Of a stretch of 64,000 nucleotides of DNA, positions 38,894 through 50,039 are shown one piece after another. The notes under the pieces were generated by a model. That model ran no database searches. It was not told the DNA's origin and worked only from the letters and a program-made list of their open reading frames with translations. The translations under genes and the position numbers were made by a program. The stretch comes from Dryas octopetala (lineage: Eukaryota; Streptophyta; Magnoliopsida; Rosales; Rosaceae): positions 1,800,501 to 1,864,500 of the forward strand of contig OY992840.1 in assembly GCA_963921425.1 (NCBI GenBank), given 5' to 3'. Every line of letters starts with the position of its first letter. Position 1 is the stretch's first letter.

Positions 38894-39347
38894 AAGATTA
38901 CCCACTGATTTGTGTTGGTATATTTTGTGTTCTTCACCAAGGTATTTCTCTAATTTTCGACCGGACCTTCCTTCTCCTTAAACAGTATGTTAATATATTT
39001 TTGATGTTTTCTAACTTGATTTGTCTTCTTTGTTGCTTGTTTCTTCATGGTTCCACTTATTTTCTGAAAATGTTCGAAATGGATGGTATGGCTTGTCCTC
39101 TCCGGTATGTGTCCTCTTTCTCGAAACATACAATTTATGTTTATCTAAACTTGATTGGGACCATGGGTTTGTTTGCTGGGTTGTGTTCCCTTGTGTAATT
39201 TGTTGGGATTATTTGTGGCTAATGAATACTGGAATTGTTGGGATTATATGTGTTTTTGCATTTTGTTAATTGTCCTTGGGTTGTTGGTCTTATTCATCAT
39301 CTTCCCTTGATGGTATGGCATCTTGTAATTTTTAGGTGACTAGTTTA

Positions 39348-40484
39348 ATGGCCCCTAAGAAAGCATCCTCTCAGCAGCCCATTGCCAAGAAACGGAAATC
39401 TCAAGCGAGTTCTTCCGAACCTCAGGAAGAGACTCCTATTCCTAGGGATGACTCAAGTCAGTATAGACGGTTTCGCAATGCGGACTGTGAAGCCCGTTGG
39501 GAGGTGATAGAAGATAGAGGTTTTATATCTGAGCGTCCAATTGTCATTCGAGAGATGAGTGCTGACTTCGTGAATATTTTAGCGGCACGTGGTCTGCGAC
39601 CATATGTCGAATCCTTCCCTAAATACAATATCAATCTTGTTGGTGAGTTTTATGCCAACTTTCCTCCCGATTTCAAAGTAACCAAGGATTCACATGTGTT
39701 TCTTCGGGAGCACAAATGTATGATTACGCGTGATGACATTCGTAGTGTTTGTAAACTACCCTCCTCTGGCAAAACTGATTATAAAAAGTTTCTTAAGTTC
39801 ACTTCTTCCTTATCACGGGAACACATTATCACCACTCTTTATGATGCACCAACATTCGTTCCCCCTGCCTCTCATCGCGTCATCTCTGGAAATTGCACAC
39901 AACTATTCCGTATGCTATTTATGTTTGTTCGATGCAATGTTTATCCCACGAGTCAAAAATCCCGCATCTCTGATGAAGCGTGTAGGTTGATGATTGCCTT
40001 GAATACCCCTGATGTTCCTGTTCCTTTGGAGGACATCATTTTCACTCATCTTGTGGAATGTGGTCGCACGGTCAAAAATGTGAATTCTCAACTTTCATTT
40101 CCTTGTCTCATCACTCGCCTTGCCGAACGTTCTGACATTCCTGTGATGGATGATGATCCACTATGGGATCCGGATGGTCCGATTGACGGATGGGTTTTGC
40201 GCAAAAGTGATGCTAACTCCCGGTCTGTGGTGGCTCAAGTTCCCGAGGCAATTCCTCCAGCTCCGACTGCTCCCTCTGAGCCTTCTTCTTCTGGAGTTCC
40301 TGCTGCACCTAACTTTGTCTCCATCATGGAGCGGCTTGACCTTGGATTCTCAGCAGTTAACTCTCGCCTGAATGCTTTTGATAACCGCATGGATGCATTT
40401 CAGCAGCGGTATACTGGGGATCTGCACGACATCCACTCGACTCTAAGCGAACTAAAGGATCGCTTACCTGATTTTTATCCTTAG
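39348..40484 (+). CDS. Extra gene in CACTA element, tentative 'putative plant transposon protein' family
   Basis: An intact 378-residue ORF. The ATG at 39348 follows a probable 5' UTR intron (donor at 38942, acceptor at 39335). The N-terminus is basic (MAPKKASSQQPIAKKRKSQA), a possible nuclear signal. The central region has RNADCEARWEVIEDRGFISE, then YNINLVGEFYANFPPDF, DDIRSVCKLP, and SLSREHIITTL. This pattern is familiar from plant transposon-associated proteins of unknown role; the family name is from memory and not searched. The last 50 residues (MERLDLGFSAVNSRLNAFDN) look like a coiled coil. It is flanked by CCGG arrays on both sides. No stop or frameshift, unlike both transposase genes nearby. 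Confidence 0.65.
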   Translation: MAPKKASSQQPIAKKRKSQASSSEPQEETPIPRDDSSQYRRFRNADCEARWEVIEDRGFISERPIVIREMSADFVNILAARGLRPYVESFPKYNINLVGEFYANFPPDFKVTKDSHVFLREHKCMITRDDIRSVCKLPSSGKTDYKKFLKFTSSLSREHIITTLYDAPTFVPPASHRVISGNCTQLFRMLFMFVRCNVYPTSQKSRISDEACRLMIALNTPDVPVPLEDIIFTHLVECGRTVKNVNSQLSFPCLITRLAERSDIPVMDDDPLWDPDGPIDGWVLRKSDANSRSVVAQVPEAIPPAPTAPSEPSSSGVPAAPNFVSIMERLDLGFSAVNSRLNAFDNRMDAFQQRYTGDLHDIHSTLSELKDRLPDFYP

Positions 40485-40829
40485 TGCTTCTTGTAATAGG
40501 CCTTTGGTTTTTCCTAGCCAAAAAGCGGGAGATGTAGTGTTTTCAGTTAACTTTGGGATCTTATTGAACTGATTCAATGGTTGTAATATTTTGTTGTGCT
40601 TCAATTCTTAATTCACATTGAATCCTTTCTATTTTGGTTTCCATTTATTTCCCTTGCTTCCCACAGGTTGTGTTTTTTTGTAATTTCTATTATTTGCAGG
40701 TGCAACACTTAGTACAGGTTTATGTGTTTAAATTGTGTCTTGTGTCTTGTATCTGTATCTATAAGCGGTGTTGTCTAGGAAACGTGGAAGGGGGAGATTT
40801 GTAAGTGTACTCGTGTTTGTGTTTAAGGC

Positions 40830-41440
40830 TTAAGGACTGGACCTCACCATGTGACGACCAGACCTCCAGTAAGTCGATTAGAAATTTCTGGGCTTGAGGA
40901 CCGGTTCTCTCTATTGAGGATCGGTCTTCCAGTGTGCGTAGTGATGAATTGTTGGGCGAGAGGTCCGGTTCTAACATATTGAGAACCGGACCTTCAGTAA
41001 ATGTTACTCTGAATTACTGGGCCTCAGGTCCGGACAATTCACAGTGAAGACCGGTCTTCCAGTCTGCCTGGCGATGAATTTATGGGCTAGAGGACCGGTA
41101 CTCTCTATTCAGGACCGGATCTACAGTAAGTGTTGCTCTCATTTTCTGGGCTTCAGAACCGGACCATTCACATTGAGGACCGGTCTTCCAGTAAGCGTGG
41201 CGCAGAATTTATGAGCTAGAGGACAGGTCCTTTCTCATGAGGACCGGACCTCCAGTACGTGTTATTCTGGATTTCCGGCCTTGAGGACCGGATCTGTCCA
41301 TTGAGAACCGGATCTCCAGTAAGCGTGGCTCTGATTTTATTGGCTAGAGGACCGGTCCTTTCCTTTGAAGACCGGTCCTCTAGTTAGAGTTGCTCTGAGG
41401 ACCGATTCTCCCAATTTGAGACCGGACTTTCAGTGACGAT
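40830..41440. repeat. Array 3 of the CCGG repeat, diverged
   Basis: About nine degenerate units of roughly 65 bases, each with one or two words like gaggaccggt and cggtcttccagt, and a spacer ending in ctgggc or tgggctaga. Units alternate in type, so the true period may be about 130 bases. It starts about 345 bases after the extra gene's stop. Confidence 0.85.
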
Positions 41441-41671
41441 TACACTTGATGGCAAACTTTTAAAAGGTTTTAAAAAGTGATCTTTAAGATCCTAGAATTG
41501 TTTTAAATGAGTTTGGTGTTTTATCACATGGGGATGTTTGTTTATTAATTGATCAAGTAAATGGAAACTTAATTAAAGATTTGCTTATGATTGTTTTGCT
41601 GTCTTCACTTGATGTCAAAATTTATTAACAGCTCACTCACAGCTTACATGAGATGTCGTTTCCCACTGCAT

Positions 41672-41854
41672 ATTAGGAAGCACAAGCAACATGAAGATGG
41701 AGCTGTTAATCCGAATCCGGAACCTCGCAAGGTTCGACTGAAGAAAAGAGCAAACAGGGCGAGGATCACTCAGCCAGAAACCAACTTATCTGATACTGAC
41801 AGTGATTACGCTGAATATCTGAGGGAGACCTACGGATTGGAGTCAGGAAAATAG
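41672..41854 (+). CDS. Possible exon of an unrecognised gene
   Basis: After an acceptor-like cattag at about 41673 a frame runs NPNPEPRKVRLKKRANRARI and ends with a polar stretch (DSDYAEYLRETYGLESGK) before a stop. Composition is gene-like. It could be a last exon whose earlier exon is the ORF ending near 38045, but the phases I tried do not join. Confidence 0.3.
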   Translation: MRKHKQHEDGAVNPNPEPRKVRLKKRANRARITQPETNLSDTDSDYAEYLRETYGLESGK

Positions 41855-43108
41855 CTCACAAGCATGAAGTTTGCCACTGCCCAACAAAGTTTCTGACTTG
41901 ACTGTGTTACCTATATCATGCATATATCCATGAATGTAATATATGTTTGCTACTTGTGACCATATTAGTAGCAATGACTGGTTTTATGTAGATGTATTAT
42001 TAAGACTGCAGAAAAAGTGTATGTATTATGTTTTATTTTATGCTATATATTTTGCCTAGTAGTCTGATGTAGGACAAGCCATACATACATACCGCACAAC
42101 AACCCATCCTCTTCTTTCATCCAACCCCAGACATTGGAATATAGTAAGCAAAGAACAAATCTAACCCCAGCCATTGCAATACATCAAGCAAAAATATTCA
42201 TTACTGTTTGAGGGATGAAACGGAAGGAGGCAACTCAGAATGGTTGGAGGGAAACAATAGGAATGAATTGCTCTACTGTTTGGTTGGCGCCTAATTTTAC
42301 ACCCGTGTGAGTTTTTGAATGCATTATGACACATATTGGAAAACTGTGAAATATGGAACATAAAGTGCAAGGATTTAGTTTTTTAATAATAGCAGTGTGA
42401 TAGATTTTAACTATTCCAGAATAAGGGTTTTTAAAATTGCCGCTATATATTTCAGAGCTGTACAAATCATTAGCCATCCATTAGGTAAATATACTTTCCC
42501 TCCAATTATTTCAGATATTTTGGAAAGTTTTATTATTAAATAATGGGTGCAAATATTTTATTGCAATTTTTAGGGGAATTAGGGTTTTTTTTTCCTATTA
42601 TAAGCCAACTTTGCTTTTAGGACCCATTATAAACCCACCACCTTCGTTCAGACCACCCAGTCGCTACAGACCGGTCCTCCAATGGTCCCTGTTCAGTTCC
42701 ACCTGATGAATCAGGGGATGCGTTCTTGTTGATCGGCGCCATAGTGTGCGAAAGTAGAGGTCCGTTGGAGCTTACACCGGTCCTGCAAAGTTGGTGTGCC
42801 TGATTGGTTGCCATTCTTGAAGGTAGATAATACTCTCTCACAATCTCTTTCGCTCTCTCTGAATGAATAACCCCATGTCGCTAGCTCTGTCTATCTCTGT
42901 AAATATATCATTCGCCCTGTATAGCTTCAGATATGGTGAATTTTCATGAGTTCTGTATGTTTGGGTCCTTGAAATATATTTGATTTGGCATATATGCTTG
43001 CTTATATTGAATATTCTCCATTGGTGTTGTTGTTTGAGCTAATATTCATGGTCACTCTGGCTTTGTTTTCTGCAATTATTTAACTCATTAATCAGCCACT
43101 TGTATAGT

Positions 43109-43153
<45 letters not shown>

Positions 43154-43548
43154 GAGAATACCAGCTAGCCTTGACAACACAGGAGGATGGTGAAGGGAGG
43201 CAGATTGAGAACAGAGTAAGGTAGCAAATTAGAGTCAATATAGAACAGAGACATGTCTATTTGAATATTTATCCACAGTCCCCACTATGCACTTCCTCAT
43301 TGCTTTTTTTCTTTTCTGGGTGTCTCACCAACTTTAACCTTTTCAATTTGAGGATTAATGAACTTTCAGCCTTAGTTGACTACTTGTTTTCATTTTTATT
43401 AATTACTCTTGTTGTTCATCACACCAAAATGGTGAATTTAGTTATCACTCGCCCTTATATCTAGCTTCATCTATGGTGAATTTCCATGACTTATGTATGT
43501 TTGCATCTTTGCAATTTATTTGATTTTTAATGTTCTTTATTAGTACAG
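41855..43548 (+). other. Spacer and leader upstream of the TNPA-like gene
   Basis: No ORF recognised. It contains isolated CCGG-repeat words (agaccggtcctccaatgg near 42666, accggtcctgc near 42777) and a GA run at 43112-43150. The stretch from about 42600 probably holds the promoter and 5' UTR of the TNPA-like gene. Confidence 0.5.
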
Positions 43549-46500
43549 ATGCGTAATCACTACGTACCCCATACTGGACCTTTGTTCACTAACCTAGCAC
43601 AAGACCACGAGACCCAACCTCCACTGAATGGCTATGATTTAAGACAAAGCGATGACATTATGTACACATTGCTTAGAGGTGTGAATGATGATACCACACA
43701 CAACGTTAATGAAACTGAGAATGAGATAGTTGTCCAAACTCAAAATCAAACCAATGGATCGAGCAATGCAATGGGTTTCTCAACTTGCCAACCAAATGAA
43801 CTTTTGGGACAAAATGGTGAATCATCGAGGCCAACAAATGATGTGGGGAATGAAACGGGCACTGATTCGCAACTAGGTAAGCGCAAGAGATTAGGAAGAG
43901 GAAAAAATAAGAGAAAATTTGCTGTAACGAAACTAGAGAAGTTGGTATTCAATGAACATGGGCAGGCAGTTGAACCAGCTGACCTATGTGCAAAGTTTTC
44001 AAGATTTGTGGGGATAATAGCAACAGATGCCTCTTACTTTCCAATCAATGTGAAGTCGTTCAGATTGTTTAAAAAGGGAACCAGAGTGGAGAAAGCATGG
44101 AAGGATGTGAAGGTAAAGATCTCTTTCACCACGCCAATTGTTTCAGTATATCAAGCATTATTAATTTATTCATGTGCTAATGTATGATGCGTATGTACAA
44201 ACACATTATGCAGGAAGCTCTTGACTGGTCAGATCCGGATACATTAGCTAAGGAGGCAGCAATTGAAAAGATAACAAAGGCAAAGTTGAATGACCGTTGG
44301 AAGAAATTTAAGCATGATCTTAAGGTGGAATGGTACTACCCAAATGTCGGTACAGCTGATAGGTGGATTTGCAATGATAATCGTGTTAACATTAACCAAT
44401 GGCGCTTGTTGGTGGCTGATTGGGACATAGAGAAAGAGGTAAACTAAGCCATAATTCCTCGAATTCTTATTTTCGGCATTCTCATGTAGGTGGAAAAAAT
44501 TGACAGTGTCATTTGGATTTTTGTACATAGAAATACTCAAGGATAAATAAGAGGAATCGAAGGCAATTGAAGCTGCATCACACCACTGGTACACAAACCT
44601 TTGCCCAAAAGCGACATGCATGGGTGAGTTTTTAATACATTACCTAATGTTGAGGGTTAGTGGGAAAGAATTTGTCAATTTATCTTTCAGTTAGATTGAT
44701 CAGCCAATTATGTATGGGGATGATAGTTTTGAACAGTGTAAGATTAATTTATGCTAGTTTTGGCATTATCTAATTTTGTTCCACTTCATATAGGATATTT
44801 TACTTTAGTGATGCTTGCTTAATAAATATAGTACAAATGCATAGACCAAAGTAGTGGTGTATTTTTTCATGATCATGCTTATTTGATGCTTGAAATCCAT
44901 AATAGTGTAGAAAGACAAAATTATATGGCCTCAAAAGAAGAATCACACACATTTACATATTAAGTAATTATCCTGAGATTGCTTATGCTTTGAGCTAGCC
45001 ACTGGTCATGTTAGCCTTTATCTACATAATCATTACAATTATGATAAAGATGAGATAAATTTAGCCTTTTTGATTCACAAAGGAGGTAATGCTTGTATAT
45101 TGAGAACCGGTTTCAGTATGAATTTTTGAGAACCGGACCTCCAGGGGCAATGCTTCAGCACTGTGCTTCTAATTTGTTGAAGAATCGGAACTGCTTTTGG
45201 AGGACACAAAATTCATTTACATGAATCAAAAAATTGGAGTACCGGACCTCTCTTAACAGGTCCGGTCCTCCAGAGGCAATACAATTTTTCAGCTGTATTT
45301 TGAGAACCGGACCTCTATTTTGAGAACCGGTCCTCCTTAGGTCATTTTATTTTTTCACCAAAATAGTCCGTCATTTTTTTTCATTTATTTTCCCTCTTTC
45401 TTTCCTGCGGGCCTCGTGTCCCGTGCCCTTTTCTTTCTCCTCTGCGCGCGTTGCTCCTCTTCTCCTCATTCTCTCTTATTTTCTTCTCTCTTCCTCCTCC
45501 CAATCCCTCATCAAATCACATTACATCTCAAAATTTGTTCTGACCTCTCACTTTTCGGCCCCTTCTGCATACCAGTAAATTCATAAATTTAGACTATTGA
45601 TTCACCACTAAGAAATGCGAAAGAAGTACATTGATACCAGTAAATTGAGTATATTTCTTGTTTATTTTGTGGTGATGCTTTGTATAATTTTGCAATTCCT
45701 AATTACATTGGCAGATATTGGTAGAAAAATAATTTGCCTTTATCTATTAGGTGCATGTTTTCATTATTAATTAAGTACTTGGAACATGTGTGTTATGTCT
45801 GATTTTGTGCAGAAACGTGAGCACCCTGGTGAAGTGCTTGACCGTATAACATTCTTCAAACTCATCTACAGCCGCAAAGTGAAAAATCAACTCAAGCCGG
45901 TTAATGAAGAAGTCGCTAAACATTTTGTAAGTGCCTTAGTAATTAGATCATAGTATATACACATGTCAATACTACTAAACTGAGCATGTGGTGTTGTCTT
46001 TTTTGTTTTAATGCAGGATGAGTTGACTGCACTTGAGCAGAGGGAGCAGGAGAAGGGAAGGGAAATTACGCCTGATGTTCGTGATGAGTTGTATGCAGAG
46101 CAATTTGGGCCTGAAAAAACGCAATACTGTCCGCGGCTTCGGGGTTGGAGTTGAATGGAAAGATGTACCTGGAATTGTTACACAGAGAAGGGGATTGTCA
46201 CGACAAGTCGAAGTGTTACAAGCTCAATGTGATCTCCAACGAATTGCTGCAGAAGAAGCACGTCAAGCAGCAGAAGAAGCGCGTGCAGAAGTTGAAAGAA
46301 TCAAAGTTGATGCAGCTAGGAAGGAACAAGAAGCAAGAGAGAGAGATGAATATTTTAGAAACAAGATGGCTGAATTTGAAGCCCGTTTGAACAATCCTTT
46401 AGTTGCTGCTATTTCAGGTGCAGGGGTACAAGCACTCCAAGGGCTGGATGTGCAGGCTTTAATACAGATGTTGTCAAAAGCTTCAGCCACCAAAGAAGCT

Positions 46501-46611
46501 CAAGCAACCCCACCAGTTGGTGCCAATCCGAGGTTGATGATAGGTTCCGATGTCTCTGATATGGCCGTGGACAATGCGAACACAGCAAATGATGAGTTTC
46601 GCAGCCCATGA
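43549..46611 (+). CDS. TNPA-like CACTA protein (plant transposase, Ptta/En/Spm type), frameshifted
   Basis: Five exons: 43549-44112, 44214-44438, 44531-44623, 45813-45926 and 46017-46611, each joined in phase 0. The N-terminal 110 residues are polar and Asn-rich; a basic stretch (GKRKRLGRGKNKRKFA) follows. The conserved part runs WKDVKEALDWSD, WYYPNVGTADRW, NQWRLLVADWDIEKE, KYSRINKRNRRQLK and TTGTQTFAQKRH, as in Transposase_24 proteins. In exon 5 an indel in the A run near 46115 shifts the frame; after it comes a coiled coil (EEARQAAEEARAEVERIK) and an acidic tail. In known elements this protein binds subterminal repeats. The third intron (44624-45812) contains CCGG-repeat words and block B. 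Confidence 0.82.
45090..45340. repeat. CCGG repeat array 4, in TNPA-like intron 3
   Basis: Degenerate units with gagaaccgg, ggtccggtcctccagaggca and ttttgagaaccgg, spaced irregularly. It leads directly into the second copy of block B, as array 2 leads into the first. Confidence 0.8.
45336..45567 (+). repeat. Block B, second copy (no gene attached)
   Basis: Nearly identical to 38661-38893, from gtcattttattttttcacca to ttcggccccttctg. After that point the two sites share nothing, so the extra gene is missing here. It lies inside an intron of the TNPA-like gene. Confidence 0.88.
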
Positions 46612-47640
46612 TTGGATCCAAGTATGTACAAAAATTTTTGGATAAGTGTTGGTAGCATTTTGGTTTAGACAGGTGAATTCTAGCCCCTTTTGTGAAAATG
46701 ATGGTGGGGACTTAAGTATAGATTATATTCCTAGAACATAGTGATATGATGGGTGTAGGAACTGACTGGCTAGAACATAGTGATATGATGGGTTTAGGAA
46801 CTGACTGGCTTAGCTGTTGGGTAAAAATTTTATTTTGGCATTGATATGTGGCAGCTGATTCCTTGAGCATGCCAACCCTTTCATTTCAGTTAGATTGTGA
46901 AATGCTTGTAAGGAAGGGGTTGGAATCATATCAGTGAACTTAGATTGGGTATATTTTGGATGTAAATAGGCAAGTTCTTTTGTTGAACAAACTAATGTAA
47001 TTATAGACTCATCAGTATTGTGAAGCAAATGTCTGAAAGTTGAATCCATGGCTTAAAGTGGCAATTTTTAATTTTTTAATGGCTAAAATTATGGTTTATT
47101 AATAACTAATTGTTCAATACATACTTATTATTATAAGTATATATATTATTTGATATTATTGTATATGAAACAATATATGAGCAATTGTATATATATTAGT
47201 TTTATATATTTAATGAAAGTATGGCACGGATACCCGAAGGTGAAAGGCAAAGGTCATTTAACTCAAAATACATGAATTCATCGTACATGTTTTTCATGTC
47301 ACAGTATGGTATATTTTAATAGTATTTAGTCATTCACGGTTATACAACCATGAGACCATTAACTGGAGTGGTCTCATCGTCCACCAAGCCACTTTAAGCC
47401 GGCTCAAGCTTGGCTCAAGTATATAAGCTTGGCTGAAGTATGCTAATGCCGAATGGGGTGGGACCCGGTGTAAATGGACTCACGGTTAGGTAAACCGTGA
47501 CAGTGTGACAATGGATACGCCTCCCAATCGCACCACTCCCCAAACCGTGACTAGATGATCAATAGGCACTGCAAACTGTGCCCTTTGAGACCAATTGGCA
47601 TGGTTTGGTGGGTGTGCCTGATGAAGGATTTTGCAGTAGT
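46612..47640. repeat. CACTA right subterminal region
   Basis: No ORF. The last 320 bases carry the same words as the left end in both orientations (attcacggttata near 47333, ctcacggttaggtaaaccgt near 47488, aaaccgtgacta near 47540), ending with the right terminal repeat. A 39-base repeat (gaactgactggct with ctagaacatagtgatatgat) is duplicated in tandem at about 46732-46812. Confidence 0.7.
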
Positions 47641-47687
47641 GGATCCATCACTTTTCCATTTCAATTTAAACGGTAATTTGTGTGCTC

Positions 47688-47722
<35 letters not shown>

Positions 47723-47886
47723 GACACACACACACACGCACCTACACACTCACACACAATAGAGTTATGAAGTTCTAGATTAAAAAAAAAAAAAGAAAGA
47801 AAGGAAAGAAGATACAGTAATGGAAACTTTAAATGTATTTCTTTAATATTTTTTAAATGGTTTAAATTTTTTTTAGAGTAATGGAA

Positions 47887-48435
47887 CCAAATGTACCTAG
47901 CTTTGGTTCTTCTTGGTTTCTTACATGGGCTTGTATTCTTACCGGTAAGTCAGTACACTTTTACTTAGTTAATGTCCTTGCCATGTACACAAGTCAGTAC
48001 ATGGGCTTGATGCAATTACATGATTTCATTTTCGAGTCTGCATCCTTTACTGATCTTTTTGGTGTTGATCTTGTGTTTATGTCTAAAACTACATAGTTGT
48101 AGACTTCTATATAATTATATAAATCCTAAATACTAAGCCCTAAACCTAGAATGTTTAATTTTTAAACTCCAAAACACATTTTCGTTCTAGATATAGGCAC
48201 AAGATCATCAGTATCCTCGATCTCTTTGGAATTGGAAAATAAAGAAGTCATGTGAATCTTGAAAATTCATGATCACAATAACTTGAGAAAAGGAAATATG
48301 TTTAAATGAAGAAGGAAACCATGACTTGTTGGGCTTTTCTGTTTGCATGTGGTGTTGAGCATGTTTGGTCCTCCTTCAAGATGTGTGGTGGTTGAGCAGC
48401 CAGAAGATCGGCCATCTGTTGCATCACAACTATGA
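47887..48435 (+). pseudogene. NPC1 copy 2 fragment, part of exon 38 and exon 39
   Basis: The 3' part of exon 38 is at 47887-47944; its first bases are missing because about 970 bases of copy 1 sequence (14962-15928) are deleted here. Exon 39 is at 48349-48435 with its TGA intact, but its acceptor has changed from gcag to gcat. With exons 36-37 gone and this acceptor lost, no NPC1 C-terminus can be made from here. Confidence 0.9.
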
Positions 48436-48705
48436 GAAGCTGATATGATTTGGTGACCACAACAGCAGCTCTTTTTGTAGAGTCAATTCCTATTTCTTAT
48501 ACAGCCGAAATTTCATGTATGATCAGAGTAGAGAAATGTCTAAATAGCTCAACGTGTAAATTATATTACTTCTGCTGACAAGAAAAGAAAAAAGTGAAAG
48601 AAAAAAAAAATTATTTCTATGCATTTCACGCTACTATGCGACTACATCAATTTCCTTTGGCAATTGGCATTGACCTTGGCAATAAAAAGAACACTGAGTT
48701 CATAC

Positions 48706-48865
48706 TGTTAATGACCGAAGTCTTGTAGCACTAGGATCCTAGTCTTGTTATACTTTTCCTTTACTGTATTGTATTACTTGGGGACTAAGTCAAGCCTTCA
48801 TCCTTATACTCTATATATACCTGCTGTAAACCACATATTTGTTAATGAGAATCAATTTATTCACA
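48706..48865 (+). repeat. Copia 5' LTR
   Basis: 160 bp, starts TGTTAATGACC and ends ATTCACA. It holds a TATA-like ctctatatatacc near 48812. It differs from the 3' LTR at two sites, both T here and C in the 3' LTR (ttttcc/tttccc and gccttc/gccctc). Confidence 0.96.
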
Positions 48866-48958
48866 TGGTATCAGACGCTTAGGTCTCTTTTCTAGGCTTT
48901 TTTCTTTTTCTCTCACCCGCCAACCCTTGTTCTTGCTGCCTCCTTGCCTACTTCTCTC

Positions 48959-50039
48959 ATGTCAACCTCCGAACATTCCTCCCCCTCTGGTCCCAATGTC
49001 GCCACTTTCCTTAAACTTACAGACTCCAATTATCTTCTTTGGTCGACTCAAATCCGACCCTTTCTCATTGGTCATGATTTATGGAAGTACATCGATGGCT
49101 CCGAGCAGGACTCTTCCTCCTGTTCCTCCCTCTACTGAAGTTTTGGTTAATCCGACCTATCTCCCATGGTTTCAAAAAGACCAACTTGTTATGAGTTATC
49201 TCACCTCCACTCTCACTGAACCTATTCTTGCTATGGCTGTTGGTCAAGACTCTTCGAAGGCTATCTGGGATTGCCTTCAACGCCACTTTTCTCAGCGGTC
49301 CATCGCCAATGCTGCCACCACTCGGTTTCAACTTCTTGGAATCAAGAAAGGCACCAAGTCTATTACTGAGTACCTTCAGCAAGTTAAATCTCTTGCAGAT
49401 TCTCTTGCCGCCATTGAGCAGCCCATCTCTGATCCTAATCTTGTTACTACTACTCTTCGTGGTCTTGACTCTGTCTATGATATGCTCGTCACTGCTATCC
49501 TCAACATTGATCCGCTTCCTAGTTTTTCGGACCTTCGCTCTCGGCTTCTTTCCTTTGAGTCCCATGCTGTTCGGCCTTCTTCTTTCCCTGTTGAGGCCTC
49601 CTCACATGCTCTTGTTGCGCAACAACAACCTTGTCCTCAACCTCCCCCTTCTTCCCACTCACAGCAGTTTTTCTCTTCTTCCCGTGGTGGTTATCGTGGC
49701 CGTGGTGGCTACCGTAGTGGTGGTCGTTGGGGTCACGACCGTGGGCGTGGTCGCGGTGGTGGTGGTCACTTTCCCTTCGCTGCTTCCTCTTATGGTCTGC
49801 CTCCCTTTGCATCGCCCTCCTGGCCAGCCTCGTCAGGCCGTGGTTCTTGGTCTCCTGCTCCTGGTGTTTTGGGTGTTGCTCCTTCTCCTTGGTGTCCCAC
49901 TTGTTCCACACATCAACATGCTGCTCACATGTGCCCTCATCGCTACGTCGGGCCGGATTCTACCCCTCACTTTGCAGGTTATCAAGTAGCTTCTCCAACT
50001 CCTCTCTTCCCTGAGATGCCATGGATTCCTGACACTGGT
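48959..50039 (+). pseudogene. Copia gag and start of protease
   Basis: The frame starts at 48959 (MSTSEHSSPSGPN, LKLTDSNYLLWSTQIRPFL) and shifts near 49105 into a frame with PTYLPWFQKDQLVMSYL and a UBN2-type gag. A Gly/Arg-rich stretch follows, then a CX2CX4HX4C zinc knuckle (CPTCSTHQHAAHMC) and the protease start PWIPDTG. There the solo LTR interrupts it. Confidence 0.9.

Larger units (their letters stand above)
30726..47641 (+). mobile_element. CACTA (En/Spm) DNA transposon, 16.9 kb, with 3-bp TSD
   Basis: The left end reads CACTACTGGAAAAATGGACA and the right end, reversed, CACTACTGCAAAATCC, with a shared GGCAC(G/A)C further in. The flanks are GAT on both sides (30723-30725 and 47642-47644). 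Copy 1 shows the empty site gttgtgatccatcac at about 14732. Subterminal regions carry many TCACGGTT/AACCGTGA words in both orientations. Cargo in order: TNP2-like transposase, small ORFs, an extra transposon-type gene, a TNPA-like gene. Both transposase genes have frameshifts, so this copy is probably not autonomous now. Confidence 0.95.

Noticed and set aside
38661..45567. Block B pair as two LTRs of a retrotransposon
   Set aside because: The blocks lack TG...CA ends, no primer-binding site or pol lies between them, and TNPA-like exons do.
47881..48096. Open frame over the copy 2 exon 38 remnant
   Set aside because: It is not in the NPC1 reading frame; the matching false frame is present in copy 1 at 15730-16137.
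49065..49911. Minus-strand frames antisense to Copia gag
   Set aside because: The sense strand clearly encodes gag; these are shadows of it.
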